Positions 17,612 through 25,740 are shown, counted from the first letter of the stretch. The stretch: DNA of 64,000 nucleotides from an uncultured Pelagibacteraceae bacterium (GCA_902596355.1 CACJTS010000002.1:1-64000), one strand, 5' to 3'. Numbers and translations are program-made. Notes: generated by a model not told the origin, from the sequence alone.

Positions 17612-17686
17612 GCCGCCTTCGAATAATGGTTAATTCTGGAGTTTGTGGAACTCTCAATCTTGGTTCAATTCCAAGAGGCGGTACCA
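17612..17686 (+). tRNA. tRNA-His (anticodon GTG), lacking G-1
   Basis: A 75-base cloverleaf. Acceptor GCCGCCT pairs with AGGCGGT (a G-T pair at 1-72), the D-stem is GAAT/ATTC, the anticodon loop is TTGTGGA with GTG, the T-arm is CTTGG-TTCAATT-CCAAG, then A73 and encoded CCA. The base before position 1 is C, so the extra G-1 used by most bacteria is not encoded; this is the known alphaproteobacterial variant. hisS starts 5 bases after it, so tRNA and cognate synthetase are co-transcribed. Confidence 0.93.
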
Positions 17687-17690
17687 AACA

Positions 17691-19157
17691 ATGAAAAAAA
17701 ATGAGAAATTAAATCCAGAGCTTGCTTTAGGATTTACAGATAGAAAAGGCGACGAATTATTAATTAAAGATCGTTTAATTGAAATAATAAAAAAAAATTT
17801 TCAACTTTACGGGTTTGAGCCTTTAGAGACACCAGGATTTGAGTTGTCAGAGAACATTGGTAAATTTTTACCAGATGAAGACAGACCTATGTCTGGAGTT
17901 TTTGGGTTTAAAGAAAAAAACCAATGGTTATCATTGAGATACGATTTAACAGCTCCCCTTGCACGATATGTAGCAAAAAATTATAGAGATATTTCAAGAC
18001 CATTTAAAAGATATCAAATAGGAACTGTCTGGAGAAATGAAAAACCAGGTCCTGGAAGATACCGTGAATTTACTCAAATAGATGCAGATATTGTAGGAAC
18101 AAAAAATATTTATGCCGATGCTGAGCTGTGTATGTTGATGGCTGATACCTTAATTAAATGTGGCTTAGAAAAAGATAGATTTATAATTAAGATTAACAAT
18201 AGAAAAATATTTCAAGGAATTCTTGAATTCTTTGAAATAAAAGATCCTAAACAAAGTTTAACTATACTTAGGTCAATTGATAAATTTCAAACTGTTGGAA
18301 AAAAAGGAGTATTAGAACTTTTAACAAAAGGAAGATTGGATAAGTCTGGTGATTTTACAAAAGGCGCAAATTTAAAAAAAGAGATAGCTGAAGAGATTTT
18401 TGAATTATTATCTGCTGACTCGATTATAAGAGATAAAAAAACTGGAGTGTTTAGACTATCAGCGGGTGATTCATTATTTAAAATCGAGAACGATACGTAT
18501 TTGGAGGGATTAAAAGAAGTAGATACTATTTTGAGTTATTTGGGTGAAAATAAAGAAGTAAATATAATGAGCACGGATTTATCATTTAAACAAGATATGA
18601 TTAACTTTCAAATGGATCTATCCGTTGTTAGAGGTCTAGAATATTATACTGGCACAGTAATGGAGGCAGAGACAACAGATACTTCATTTTGGAAATCATC
18701 AAGAGATGCAAATGCATTTAAAAAAATAAAACTGGGTTCTCTTTCGGGAGGAGGCAGGTATGACAAACTTGTATCAAGATTTTTAAATGATGACTATCCA
18801 TCTGTAGGAATATCTATTGGGCTTGATAGAATTTTGATGCTTTTGAAAGACAATTATAAAGATCAAGCATTGAAAAATCCTATTATAATCTGTGTCTTTG
18901 ATAGTAATTACTTTTCAAAATACAATGATATTTTACAGACACTTAGATCAGCAAATATCAATTCTGAAATTTATATTGGAGATGGAAATTTAAAATCTCA
19001 AATGAAATATGCAAACAAAAGAAATTCTCCAGCTGTAATTTTTTGTGGTGAAAATGAAGTTAAGTCTGGGAAAATTACTTTAAAAAATTTGAAATCTGGA
19101 GATGAAAAATCTTTAGAGCTAAAAAATCTCAATAATGAAATCAAAAAATTTATCTAA
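17691..19157 (+). CDS. hisS: histidyl-tRNA synthetase
   Basis: Charges tRNA-His. The open frame reaches back into the tRNA-His gene, so the ATG at 17691 just after it is the plausible start (488 residues). Class II motif 2 appears as RYQIGTVWRNEKPGPGRYREF, and the histidine-binding loop as VVRGLEYYTGTVMEAE, followed by GGGRYDKL and the motif 3 stretch SVGISIGLDRI. The TQIDADIVGT form fits the divergent HisRS of alphaproteobacteria that recognise tRNA-His without G-1. It overlaps hisZ by 23 bases. Confidence 0.96.
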   Translation: MKKNEKLNPELALGFTDRKGDELLIKDRLIEIIKKNFQLYGFEPLETPGFELSENIGKFLPDEDRPMSGVFGFKEKNQWLSLRYDLTAPLARYVAKNYRDISRPFKRYQIGTVWRNEKPGPGRYREFTQIDADIVGTKNIYADAELCMLMADTLIKCGLEKDRFIIKINNRKIFQGILEFFEIKDPKQSLTILRSIDKFQTVGKKGVLELLTKGRLDKSGDFTKGANLKKEIAEEIFELLSADSIIRDKKTGVFRLSAGDSLFKIENDTYLEGLKEVDTILSYLGENKEVNIMSTDLSFKQDMINFQMDLSVVRGLEYYTGTVMEAETTDTSFWKSSRDANAFKKIKLGSLSGGGRYDKLVSRFLNDDYPSVGISIGLDRILMLLKDNYKDQALKNPIIICVFDSNYFSKYNDILQTLRSANINSEIYIGDGNLKSQMKYANKRNSPAVIFCGENEVKSGKITLKNLKSGDEKSLELKNLNNEIKKFI

Positions 19158-20196
19158 CAAAATCCTCAAAACTATTAAGTCTAGAGGGTTCAAGCTCATT
19201 GAATTACCTTCAGTAATAGAGACTGACCATATTCTTCAAAGATCAGGTGAAAATTTTAGGAAGTATTTGTTTTCTTTTAATAATTTTGAAGGTAGAGAAT
19301 TTGCCCTAAATCCAGATTTAAGTCTTTCCGCGATTCTTCATTACGCAGCAAAAGGTATTAGTAATAGAGAAAAAATTTTTTACTCAGGAAATGCTTTTAG
19401 AAAATCTTACAATAATAAAAAAACAGTTATTGATCAAATAGGGATAGAAATATTTTCAAGTAAAGATGAAAATAAAGATGATAAGGAAATTATTGATACG
19501 TCAATAAAAATGTTAAAAACTTCAGGTTTTAAGAAAGCAACAATAAAAATTGGTAATTTTAAATTATTTGAACTTTTAATAAAAAAGCTACCGATTGTCA
19601 CTAGATGGCAAAATCGTCTTTTAAAATTTTATTGGAATGAAAAATATTTTTCACAACTCTTAAAAAGATTAGAAAGCAATCTAGATATTGATCCTTTTGT
19701 AGTTTCTGCTGATCATAAAATTTATTTAAAAATGAAAAAGGATAATCCTAATAAGATGATTGCTGGAAGATCTTATAAAGAAATCCTTTCAAGGTATGAA
19801 AATAAAGTACAAAATCCAAGAATAACAAAAACTGGAAAATATAGTGCAAAAGTTATTAAAGAATTTCTAAAAATCAAATCATCTTTAAAAGACGCACCAG
19901 AAAAATTAAATAAATTTTATAAAAAATATAATCTTAATATATTTGTTGGAAAAGATTTTTTTCCTGTAACTAATTTTAACCAAAATGATTTAAAGTATGA
20001 ATTCTCAGCTAGTAATGGGAGAGGTAAAGAAGTTGAGTATTATGATTCATTCAATTTTTCAATAGATGTAAAATTAAAAAATAAAACAAAGACTTATATT
20101 GCTGGAGGTAGATATAATAATATGGCACAAAAAAATCTTGGCTTAAAAAAAATACCGGCTGTAGGAGCTGCAATAAATCTTGGGGTTTATGAGTAA
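19135..20196 (+). CDS. hisZ: ATP phosphoribosyltransferase regulatory subunit
   Basis: A catalytically dead HisRS-like protein that activates the short form of HisG in histidine synthesis. It keeps the class II synthetase fold (LIELPSVIETDHILQRSG near the start, an AFRKSYNNKK segment in place of motif 2, and AGGRYNNMAQK near the end) but lacks the full HisRS signature and anticodon domain. The length of 353 residues matches HisZ. It overlaps both hisS and hisG, giving the hisS-hisZ-hisG order expected when HisG is the short form. Confidence 0.92.
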   Translation: MKSKNLSNKILKTIKSRGFKLIELPSVIETDHILQRSGENFRKYLFSFNNFEGREFALNPDLSLSAILHYAAKGISNREKIFYSGNAFRKSYNNKKTVIDQIGIEIFSSKDENKDDKEIIDTSIKMLKTSGFKKATIKIGNFKLFELLIKKLPIVTRWQNRLLKFYWNEKYFSQLLKRLESNLDIDPFVVSADHKIYLKMKKDNPNKMIAGRSYKEILSRYENKVQNPRITKTGKYSAKVIKEFLKIKSSLKDAPEKLNKFYKKYNLNIFVGKDFFPVTNFNQNDLKYEFSASNGRGKEVEYYDSFNFSIDVKLKNKTKTYIAGGRYNNMAQKNLGLKKIPAVGAAINLGVYE

Positions 20197-20878
20197 AGAA
20201 ATAATTAACATAGGATGTGTTTCTAAGGGTAGGTTAAAAACTCAATCTGAACAATTATTAAAAAGAAAAAAACTTAAAATTTTTTTTGACAGAGGTGATA
20301 GAGAATTAATTGGGAAAGTCAAAGGTCGTCCAGATATTTTGGTATCATTTATGCATGCAAGAGAAATTTTAGATCAATTATCTATTGGAAATTTGGATAT
20401 TGGGATAAGTGGATTAGACCTTTTAAAAGAGTCCGAAGCAAATGTTCAAAAAAATATCAAAATAGAAAAAAAGCTTAAATTTGGGTTTGCAAATTTGATT
20501 CTTGCTTGTAGGAACGAATTCATTGACTTGTTTACAACTCTAGATCTTGATGAAGTTGCAGAAGATTATAAAAAAAAGAATAAATCTTTATTAAAAATTG
20601 GAACAAAATACCCAAATCTTACAAGAGAATTCCTTTATTCAAGAGGTGTTACCAACTTTACTATAGTTAAGTCACTCGGTAGCACAGAATTGATGTGTGC
20701 AATGAATACCGCGCAACTTATATCCGATATTACAAGCTCTGGTGATACACTTAAGCAAAACAACCTTAGAATACTTAATGATGGAGAAATTCTAAAATCT
20801 CAAGCCTGTATATTTAGTTCAAAGAAAAGTAAGAAAAAAAAAGGATTAAAAAGTTTAATAAGATTACTTACCAAGTAA
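20189..20878 (+). CDS. hisG: ATP phosphoribosyltransferase, short form
   Basis: The first enzyme of histidine synthesis, joining ATP and PRPP. At 229 residues (ATG at 20189) it lacks the C-terminal regulatory domain of long HisG, so it needs HisZ, which is encoded just upstream with an 8-base overlap. Visible motifs are KGRL near residue 10, DIGISGLDLL in the middle, and the TKYPNLTREF region. The PRPP-binding loop (SLGSTELMCAM, normally a GSVELAP-type motif) is somewhat changed. It is the last core gene before the accessory island. Confidence 0.93.
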   Translation: MSKEIINIGCVSKGRLKTQSEQLLKRKKLKIFFDRGDRELIGKVKGRPDILVSFMHAREILDQLSIGNLDIGISGLDLLKESEANVQKNIKIEKKLKFGFANLILACRNEFIDLFTTLDLDEVAEDYKKKNKSLLKIGTKYPNLTREFLYSRGVTNFTIVKSLGSTELMCAMNTAQLISDITSSGDTLKQNNLRILNDGEILKSQACIFSSKKSKKKKGLKSLIRLLTK

Positions 20879-20995
20879 TTTGTCTTTAAAGTAAATAAGA
20901 ATAATCTTAATAATATCCAAGTTTCTTAATACAGCGTAGCATCCAATAATCAGTAAAAATATTACAAAAATTTTAAGTATAAAAAATAAGTCCAT
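20864..20995 (-). CDS. possible 43-residue membrane protein
   Basis: A minus-strand frame from ATG 20995 to TAA 20864 encodes a very hydrophobic N-terminal half (about residues 3-25, rich in Phe, Ile, Leu) followed by an amphipathic basic tail ending in DKLLGK. It overlaps the 3' end of hisG by 15 bases convergently. A single-span membrane protein is plausible, and gaps this long are rarely empty in this genome. AT-rich DNA does produce hydrophobic frames by chance, so support is modest. Confidence 0.4.
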   Translation of the reverse strand: MDLFFILKIFVIFLLIIGCYAVLRNLDIIKIILIYFKDKLLGK

Positions 20996-21024
20996 AAAAA
21001 ATTCTAATCAATTGATCAAAGTAT

Positions 21025-21393
21025 TCAATATTTATTTCGCCAATAGTACTCTTTACTTCTTATTGTATCGCATTCAGAACAATTACTTCTTTTTTTATTA
21101 GTCGAACCATATTTATCATTTGGAAACTTATCCAATGATTTAAATTTTTTACAAATTGAGCATTGCAATTTACCATTTTTATATTTTTTTTGATTACCAA
21201 TATTTTTGAATACCAAACCTTGTCTTTCAGTTTCTGACCTTGTTAATATTTTGGTTTTGTTATTTTTTCCTTCTCCTCTAAAATCTTTTTTAGTCCAGGT
21301 TGGATGTTGGTTAATTATTTTTTGAATTTCCTCGTCACTTCTAGTAATCCATTGATTAGAGCCCTTTGGATTTCTATTAAAATTTTTAGACAT
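21025..21393 (-). CDS. zinc-ribbon protein downstream of the cytosine methyltransferase
   Basis: A 122-residue basic protein. The C-terminal third has four spaced cysteines, C-SI-C and C-SE-C (CSICKKFKSLDKF ... SNCSECD), as in the zinc ribbons of phage HNH-type and related DNA-binding proteins. The histidines of a true HNH nuclease are not visible. The N-terminal part has RSDEEIQKII and WTKKDFRGEGKN segments that I do not recognise. It starts 5 bases after the methyltransferase stop, so the two are one operon. It may be a specificity or control factor, or a degenerate nuclease; the function is not established. Confidence 0.7.
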   Translation of the reverse strand: MSKNFNRNPKGSNQWITRSDEEIQKIINQHPTWTKKDFRGEGKNNKTKILTRSETERQGLVFKNIGNQKKYKNGKLQCSICKKFKSLDKFPNDKYGSTNKKRSNCSECDTIRSKEYYWRNKY

Positions 21394-21398
21394 AAATT

Positions 21399-22601
21399 TT
21401 AATCATTAAAATTAAATTTCATTTGTGGTCCTAATTCTTCTTTTCCTGTGAAGTATAAATCTTTACCTTTTGCTTTAATCATCCAGTCGTGATGAAAAGG
21501 AATTTGTTTTTTGTTTTTTTTTAGTGCCTTTTTAACTGCTTTCATAATTTTTTCTGCTCCTAATACAGGTACAGCCATTCCAATTTGTCTTCTAATAGAT
21601 TCTTTTCCTCCAACAAAATTATATTTATCTGGAAAAGTTTGTAACCTTGCTCTTTCTCTATTTGTTAAAGCTCTATTTTCTTTATAATGATATACGTGTG
21701 TTCCACCACCTCCACTTCCAGTAACAGTATAGGCAGGTTTTGAGCTATCTAATCTTTTATAGATGTGGCTCATTCTTGCTTTTTTAACTCCAGGAAGACC
21801 ATCTTCATCATCACCTAAATCCCAAACATTTTTACCTTCAGCTGTCTTTTTCAATCTTCGTACAACTCTTTCATCATGATTTGTAAGTTCTTGGTGCTTT
21901 GCCCATTTGGGTATTTTTTGGAGGGCTTTTTTACAAGTTGTATAAGGTCCTTCTATTTTTTTTGGTTTTTCAAAGTTAATGTTATTTTTTTCAAAAAAAT
22001 CACCTCTAAAACCAACTAGTATTATTCTATGCCTAGTTTGTGGAATTCCATATTCTTCAAACTTATAATTATCAGCATAAATTCTATATCCATGTTTAGA
22101 ACATTTAGCTAAATCACCCATTATTTTTTTAAAATTTTGATAATTTTGGTTTTCTAATTTTTCCTTATCAAATTTCTTCTCTTTCTCAATTATGACTGGA
22201 TCTGATGAATTGTATTTTAATTTTTTACTTAGAGAAGTAACGTTTTCTGCAACAAAGAATTCCGGTTCAAAAAAATTTAACACATCACATGCATATTTAT
22301 ATAGCCCACCAAACTTACCTTCCATTTTTTCATTTTTTCCAACTAAACTAAAATCGTTGCATGGAAAACCAAACAAAAGGCCATCTATATCTCCATGATC
22401 CTCTTTAATTTTCTTTAACCTTGAAGGTTTGGCAAAACTTTCGATATTTTCACAATATGACTTACATCCCTGGTTATCTTCAAAAGATTTACAAGAGTCC
22501 TCATGATTGTCTAACCCCCAAACATGTTTGAAGCCTGCTTTTTTAGCTCCTTCAGCAAATCCTCCAGCTCCACAAAATAATTCAGCTATTTTTTTTTTCA
22601 T
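21399..22601 (-). CDS. DNA (cytosine-5) methyltransferase
   Basis: Methylates a cytosine in a specific DNA site. It is 400 residues long with the canonical m5C motif order: motif I LFCGAGGFAEG (about 8-18), motif IV GFPCNDFS with catalytic Cys81, motif VI AENV (119-121), motif VIII QTRHRIILVG, then a target-recognition region, and motifs IX/X around RARLQTFPDKYNFVGG and QIGMAVPVLG. The recognition site cannot be read. It is divergent from the GHKL/Vsr operon across a 124-base shared promoter region with repeated elements. The pairing with a Vsr nuclease and a GHKL ATPase suggests a restriction-type role. Confidence 0.95.
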   Translation of the reverse strand: MKKKIAELFCGAGGFAEGAKKAGFKHVWGLDNHEDSCKSFEDNQGCKSYCENIESFAKPSRLKKIKEDHGDIDGLLFGFPCNDFSLVGKNEKMEGKFGGLYKYACDVLNFFEPEFFVAENVTSLSKKLKYNSSDPVIIEKEKKFDKEKLENQNYQNFKKIMGDLAKCSKHGYRIYADNYKFEEYGIPQTRHRIILVGFRGDFFEKNNINFEKPKKIEGPYTTCKKALQKIPKWAKHQELTNHDERVVRRLKKTAEGKNVWDLGDDEDGLPGVKKARMSHIYKRLDSSKPAYTVTGSGGGGTHVYHYKENRALTNRERARLQTFPDKYNFVGGKESIRRQIGMAVPVLGAEKIMKAVKKALKKNKKQIPFHHDWMIKAKGKDLYFTGKEELGPQMKFNFND

Positions 22602-22611
22602 TTATCTCACA

Positions 22612-22718
22612 ATATAGCCATAATGTTATGTAATAAAAGCAAAATGTATTATACAAAACAAAAATGTATAAATAATTTAAAAATAACACTAGACAAAACG
22701 ATAATGTTGTACTATATA
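22612..22718. promoter_or_regulatory. iteron-like repeats in divergent island promoter
   Basis: Between the methyltransferase and the opposite operon, the core AATGT occurs at 22622, 22643, 22663 and 22703. The intervals are 21, 20 and 40 bases, close to two helical turns and a multiple of it. The best-matched copies share a wider form, roughly CAAAAnnATAATGTTGTA. A fifth, degenerate position would fall near 22683. Evenly phased repeats in a shared promoter are what a cooperative regulator would bind. No obvious helix-turn-helix regulator is encoded beside it, so the binding protein is unknown. Confidence 0.5.
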
Positions 22719-22725
22719 GAGGATA

Positions 22726-23073
22726 ATGGACAGTTTAAGTAGTTATATTGGTATTTTTAAGAATAAAAACCTCAATTTATGGGAAATAACTAGAGAATTG
22801 AACGTTTTAGACAAAATAGAAAAGAGAGGAAAAAATATGTCAGAAGAGGATAAAGAAAAAAAGCTAACCCGAAGAGAGAGATTTATCAAATACAGGGAAA
22901 AAAGGCTTAAAAGAGCTATAGAAGCAATTGGACTGTGTGAGAACATGGCTAATAAAAATAGCTATGAGTATTCAGATGAGGAGGCCAAAGTTATCATAAA
23001 AAATTTACAGGATGCTTTAAGTAATTTGAGGCATGCTTTTACTAAAGTAGATAGGGAAAAAAAATACTTTTAA
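22726..23073 (+). CDS. small helical protein, first gene of the GHKL/Vsr operon
   Basis: The frame gives 115 residues from the ATG at 22726 (GAGG 8 bases upstream) or 78 from the ATG at 22837 (GAGAGG about 9 bases upstream). Both are possible. The shorter core is highly charged and helical: KKLTRRERFIKYREKRLKRAI, then ENMANKNSYEYSDEEA and a Leu/Ala-rich helix. The N-x-YEY-S/T-E pattern recalls an uncharacterised family of small helical proteins (memory only). No enzyme motif is present. Its position directly after the iteron repeats makes a regulator or antitoxin-like subunit possible. Confidence 0.65.
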   Translation: MDSLSSYIGIFKNKNLNLWEITRELNVLDKIEKRGKNMSEEDKEKKLTRRERFIKYREKRLKRAIEAIGLCENMANKNSYEYSDEEAKVIIKNLQDALSNLRHAFTKVDREKKYF

Positions 23074-23082
23074 TTATGCGAA

Positions 23083-23295
23083 TTATGGAATTGATGCACG
23101 TTAAAAAGAAGAGGTTTTCATGTACGGTGAGCAACAACATCGATAGAATACAAACAATACCTCTCGCCAGAGTGCATCCTGGTTTTGTCTTATGTTTGTG
23201 TTCAAAGGTTGCAATTAGCAAGTTGACTATGCAAATTTTAATGCGTGCAAAGCTACATCTTTCTTTCTTTCTGTGTAGCTTGTACGTGTTAAAAA
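23083..23295 (+). ncRNA. candidate structured non-coding RNA between island genes
   Basis: A stretch visibly less AT-rich than its neighbours, with several nested complementary segments. GATGCAC (23093-23099) pairs with GTGCATC (23172-23178), enclosing AGAGGT (23110-23115) with ACCTCT (23159-23164). The same GTGCATC sits in the loop of a CCAG/CTGG hairpin (23167-23182), giving an alternative fold. A strong hairpin, CGTGCAAAGCTACA (23244-23257) with TGTAGCTTGTACG (23274-23286), encloses four TTTC repeats. Open frames cross it on both strands, but their residue make-up is unlike any gene nearby. The strand is assumed from the operon direction. Confidence 0.45.
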
Positions 23296-23315
23296 ATAAA
23301 TACATAGGAGTTTGA

Positions 23316-23594
23316 TTGAAGAAGGATTATTTTTATTCTTGTTTACAGGATAGATTGCAGTACGTCCAAGAATTTGCAAGGGACTACACAATATACTTAC
23401 AAAGTATTGAGTTTACAAAAAAAACTGACTCAGAATTTTACAAAAATAATAGAATATTGTTTTTACTAAACAAAATCCTAAATTTACCAACTAATACATT
23501 AAAATTCTTAAAAGTTTTAAAAAGCAAATTCATTTTAAAAAAATGTTTAAATGAAATTGAGGTAATTAAAAAAGAGTTAAAAAATTATGAATGA
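23316..23594 (+). CDS. small basic helical protein before the GHKL ATPase
   Basis: A 92-residue protein from a TTG at 23316, with AGGAG 5 bases upstream. It is mostly helical and rich in Lys, Leu, Phe and Tyr (FYKNNRILFLLNKILNLP, then KCLNEIEVIKKELKN). There is no recognised domain. Its last 8 bases overlap the start of the GHKL ATPase gene, so translation of the two is likely coupled, suggesting a small subunit of the same complex. The start codon is uncertain because it is not ATG. Confidence 0.6.
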   Translation: MKKDYFYSCLQDRLQYVQEFARDYTIYLQSIEFTKKTDSEFYKNNRILFLLNKILNLPTNTLKFLKVLKSKFILKKCLNEIEVIKKELKNYE

Positions 23595-25740
23595 ACTTGT
23601 TAGAAAAATAATTAAAAGTTTTACGTGGGTTGCTGGGCCTGTTGGAGAGGGTGATGAACCAGGTGATTCAAAACCACAAGATAAATTTAATGCATTAAGC
23701 TGTGTATTAGAATTTATTCAAAATGCCTTAGATGCTATAGCAACATCATTCTCAAACACTTTGATTAAAATTCACGCTACTAGAGTTTCATATACAAGCT
23801 TTAAAGAAAATTTCTTAAAAGATAAATTTGAAGATTATCTTGAGAATTCTGAACTTTCTGCAATGCAAAAAATTCCAGAGCATGGACAAGATATTAATTG
23901 TCTAATAATGGAAGATTTTAACACAACAGGTCTATTAGGTGACCCAAATCATTATTTTTCAAAATTACCTAACGGTCAACCTAACTTGATACATCAGTTT
24001 ACTCATGAGATAGGAGGTAGAAGAAAAGGTAAAGCTGCTCATTTAGGTGGAAGTGAGGGAGAAGGTAAACAAACTTTTTGTTTAAGTTCTGATATTTCAA
24101 CTTTTTTCTTTTTTACAGTTAGAGATGATGGAACAGAGTTTTTCATGGGAATTTCATATTTTGGTATATTTGAGCTGAATGGAACAGAATATAAACCTTT
24201 CGTTCATTTTGGTGACAAAGTTGAGAGTAGGGATTATCAAGGTAAATTTTGGGCCCTTCCAATAAGTAATCAAACAAAAATTGAAGAACTCAAAAAAATT
24301 TTCGGAGTTAAAAGAAAAAAAGAACCTGGATTAACAGTAGTAATACCTTTTATTAATGAAGATGTTACTCTTGATAAAGTAAAAGAAACAATTTGCAAAA
24401 ATTATAGAGTACCGATTTTAAGAAAAAAATTAAGAGTGGAGGTTGCTAAAGGAAAAGAGATTAATCATGAGACTTTACTTGAAGTTTATAAAGAAAAATA
24501 TTCTGAAAATGAGACGGATAAAAAAATGATAGAAGAATACTTTAATTTTATCGATGAAATTGATAATCACGACGCAAAAAATTTTGATTTAAGTATAGTT
24601 CCTCAAAGACCTACTGTTTTAGACGTTTCATCAAATTTAACTGATGAAATTCAAAATTTATATAAAGAAGGAAAAACGATTAAATATCAATTAAAATTTA
24701 CCCTTGCAAAAAAAGTACTAAAAGACGGTAAGCTTACTGATCAATATAAAGATGTTAATTGTGTATTTAATTTTTATGTAAAAAAATTTCCTGATTTCGC
24801 AAATCAACAATATAAGTATTGCGACACATTACGTGGAGATATGCCAATTACACAATGCCGAAAAAGAACTACCAATTTCTTTTTTGCAGATATTCAAGAT
24901 GAAGAGTCCATGTTGCTTGTTAAAAACGGTGAGGTTGCAAATCATACTAGAGTAAGAATTGATCATCCAAAATATAAAGTATTTTATAAACACAATGTTC
25001 AAAGACCATATATTTCTTTTTTGAATAATGCTTTCATGTCCTTACAGGATTTATTAAGTCAAAGTGGAGATACTTTAGATGAAAAAACTACTTTAGACTT
25101 ATGCTCAATAATTTCTGACAAAGAAATAGAAAATGAAAATCATGGAGAGGAAGATGATGAAGATGAAAAAGATGATGTTCTCACTTCAAAATACAAGTTA
25201 CCCGAAATACCTAATAAACTAAAAGCATATAGAGCAAGAGTGAAAAAAGAAAATGATAAAATTTATTGGGTTGCTAAAGGTGTAAAATACAAGAAAGAGG
25301 ATATAGCAAGATATGAAGAACAAGGTGAATTATTCATTAAAGAAGCAAATAAATTATTAAATGAAAGAAAAGATAAATTACCAAAAAAACATGTTCAAAA
25401 GATTAATCAGGGCATAATGTCAACAAATAACAGACTTACTGAATTTGAGGAATTTAAAAAAAATAATTATACTTTTTATCCAATTAAGATTCGTATAACA
25501 GCAGCATATGATGATGGTACTACAAGACCATACAATAACTATTGTGAGGAAGATTTTGATTTTAGTGATATCAAAACTTTCAAGTACAATGTGCATGGAT
25601 CACTTAATATCGTCAAGAATGATAAGAATAAAATTGTTTGCGCCGCATCAAAAGAAGATTTTGACTTTTCAATAACTGGTTTTGGAAAAGAATCTGAGGA
25701 AAAATTTATGATTCATCACATGTATGAAAGAGAGAGCTAA
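23587..25740 (+). CDS. GHKL-fold ATPase (MutL/MORC/Hsp90-like)
   Basis: A 717-residue protein with an N-terminal GHKL ATP-binding domain. The N box is EFIQNALDA (Glu42, Asn46, Asp49). The G1 box is MEDFNTTGL (Asp110), a departure from the usual DNGxG. The G2 box is LGGSEGEGKQTF (155-164), and a GLTVVIPF strand follows near 249. The rest is long and unassigned, with an acidic run near 520-530. GHKL proteins clamp or remodel DNA or partner proteins upon ATP binding. MORC-like members occur in bacterial restriction loci with cytosine methyltransferases and Vsr nucleases (Iyer, Abhiman and Aravind, 2008), and this locus fits that association. It abuts the next gene at the stop codon. Confidence 0.85.
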   Translation: MNELVRKIIKSFTWVAGPVGEGDEPGDSKPQDKFNALSCVLEFIQNALDAIATSFSNTLIKIHATRVSYTSFKENFLKDKFEDYLENSELSAMQKIPEHGQDINCLIMEDFNTTGLLGDPNHYFSKLPNGQPNLIHQFTHEIGGRRKGKAAHLGGSEGEGKQTFCLSSDISTFFFFTVRDDGTEFFMGISYFGIFELNGTEYKPFVHFGDKVESRDYQGKFWALPISNQTKIEELKKIFGVKRKKEPGLTVVIPFINEDVTLDKVKETICKNYRVPILRKKLRVEVAKGKEINHETLLEVYKEKYSENETDKKMIEEYFNFIDEIDNHDAKNFDLSIVPQRPTVLDVSSNLTDEIQNLYKEGKTIKYQLKFTLAKKVLKDGKLTDQYKDVNCVFNFYVKKFPDFANQQYKYCDTLRGDMPITQCRKRTTNFFFADIQDEESMLLVKNGEVANHTRVRIDHPKYKVFYKHNVQRPYISFLNNAFMSLQDLLSQSGDTLDEKTTLDLCSIISDKEIENENHGEEDDEDEKDDVLTSKYKLPEIPNKLKAYRARVKKENDKIYWVAKGVKYKKEDIARYEEQGELFIKEANKLLNERKDKLPKKHVQKINQGIMSTNNRLTEFEEFKKNNYTFYPIKIRITAAYDDGTTRPYNNYCEEDFDFSDIKTFKYNVHGSLNIVKNDKNKIVCAASKEDFDFSITGFGKESEEKFMIHHMYERES

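Noticed and set aside
23083-23295. Possible retron or group II intron RNA
   Set aside because: There is no reverse transcriptase in the window and no recognisable domain V; a resemblance of TGTACGGT to intron motifs is too short to matter.
23076-23315. 79-residue open frame on the plus strand (and an 87-residue frame on the minus strand) across the structured island gap
   Set aside because: The products are rich in Cys, Leu and Ser and unlike any neighbouring protein. Both strands are open because the stretch is less AT-rich, and the stem-loops explain the sequence better.
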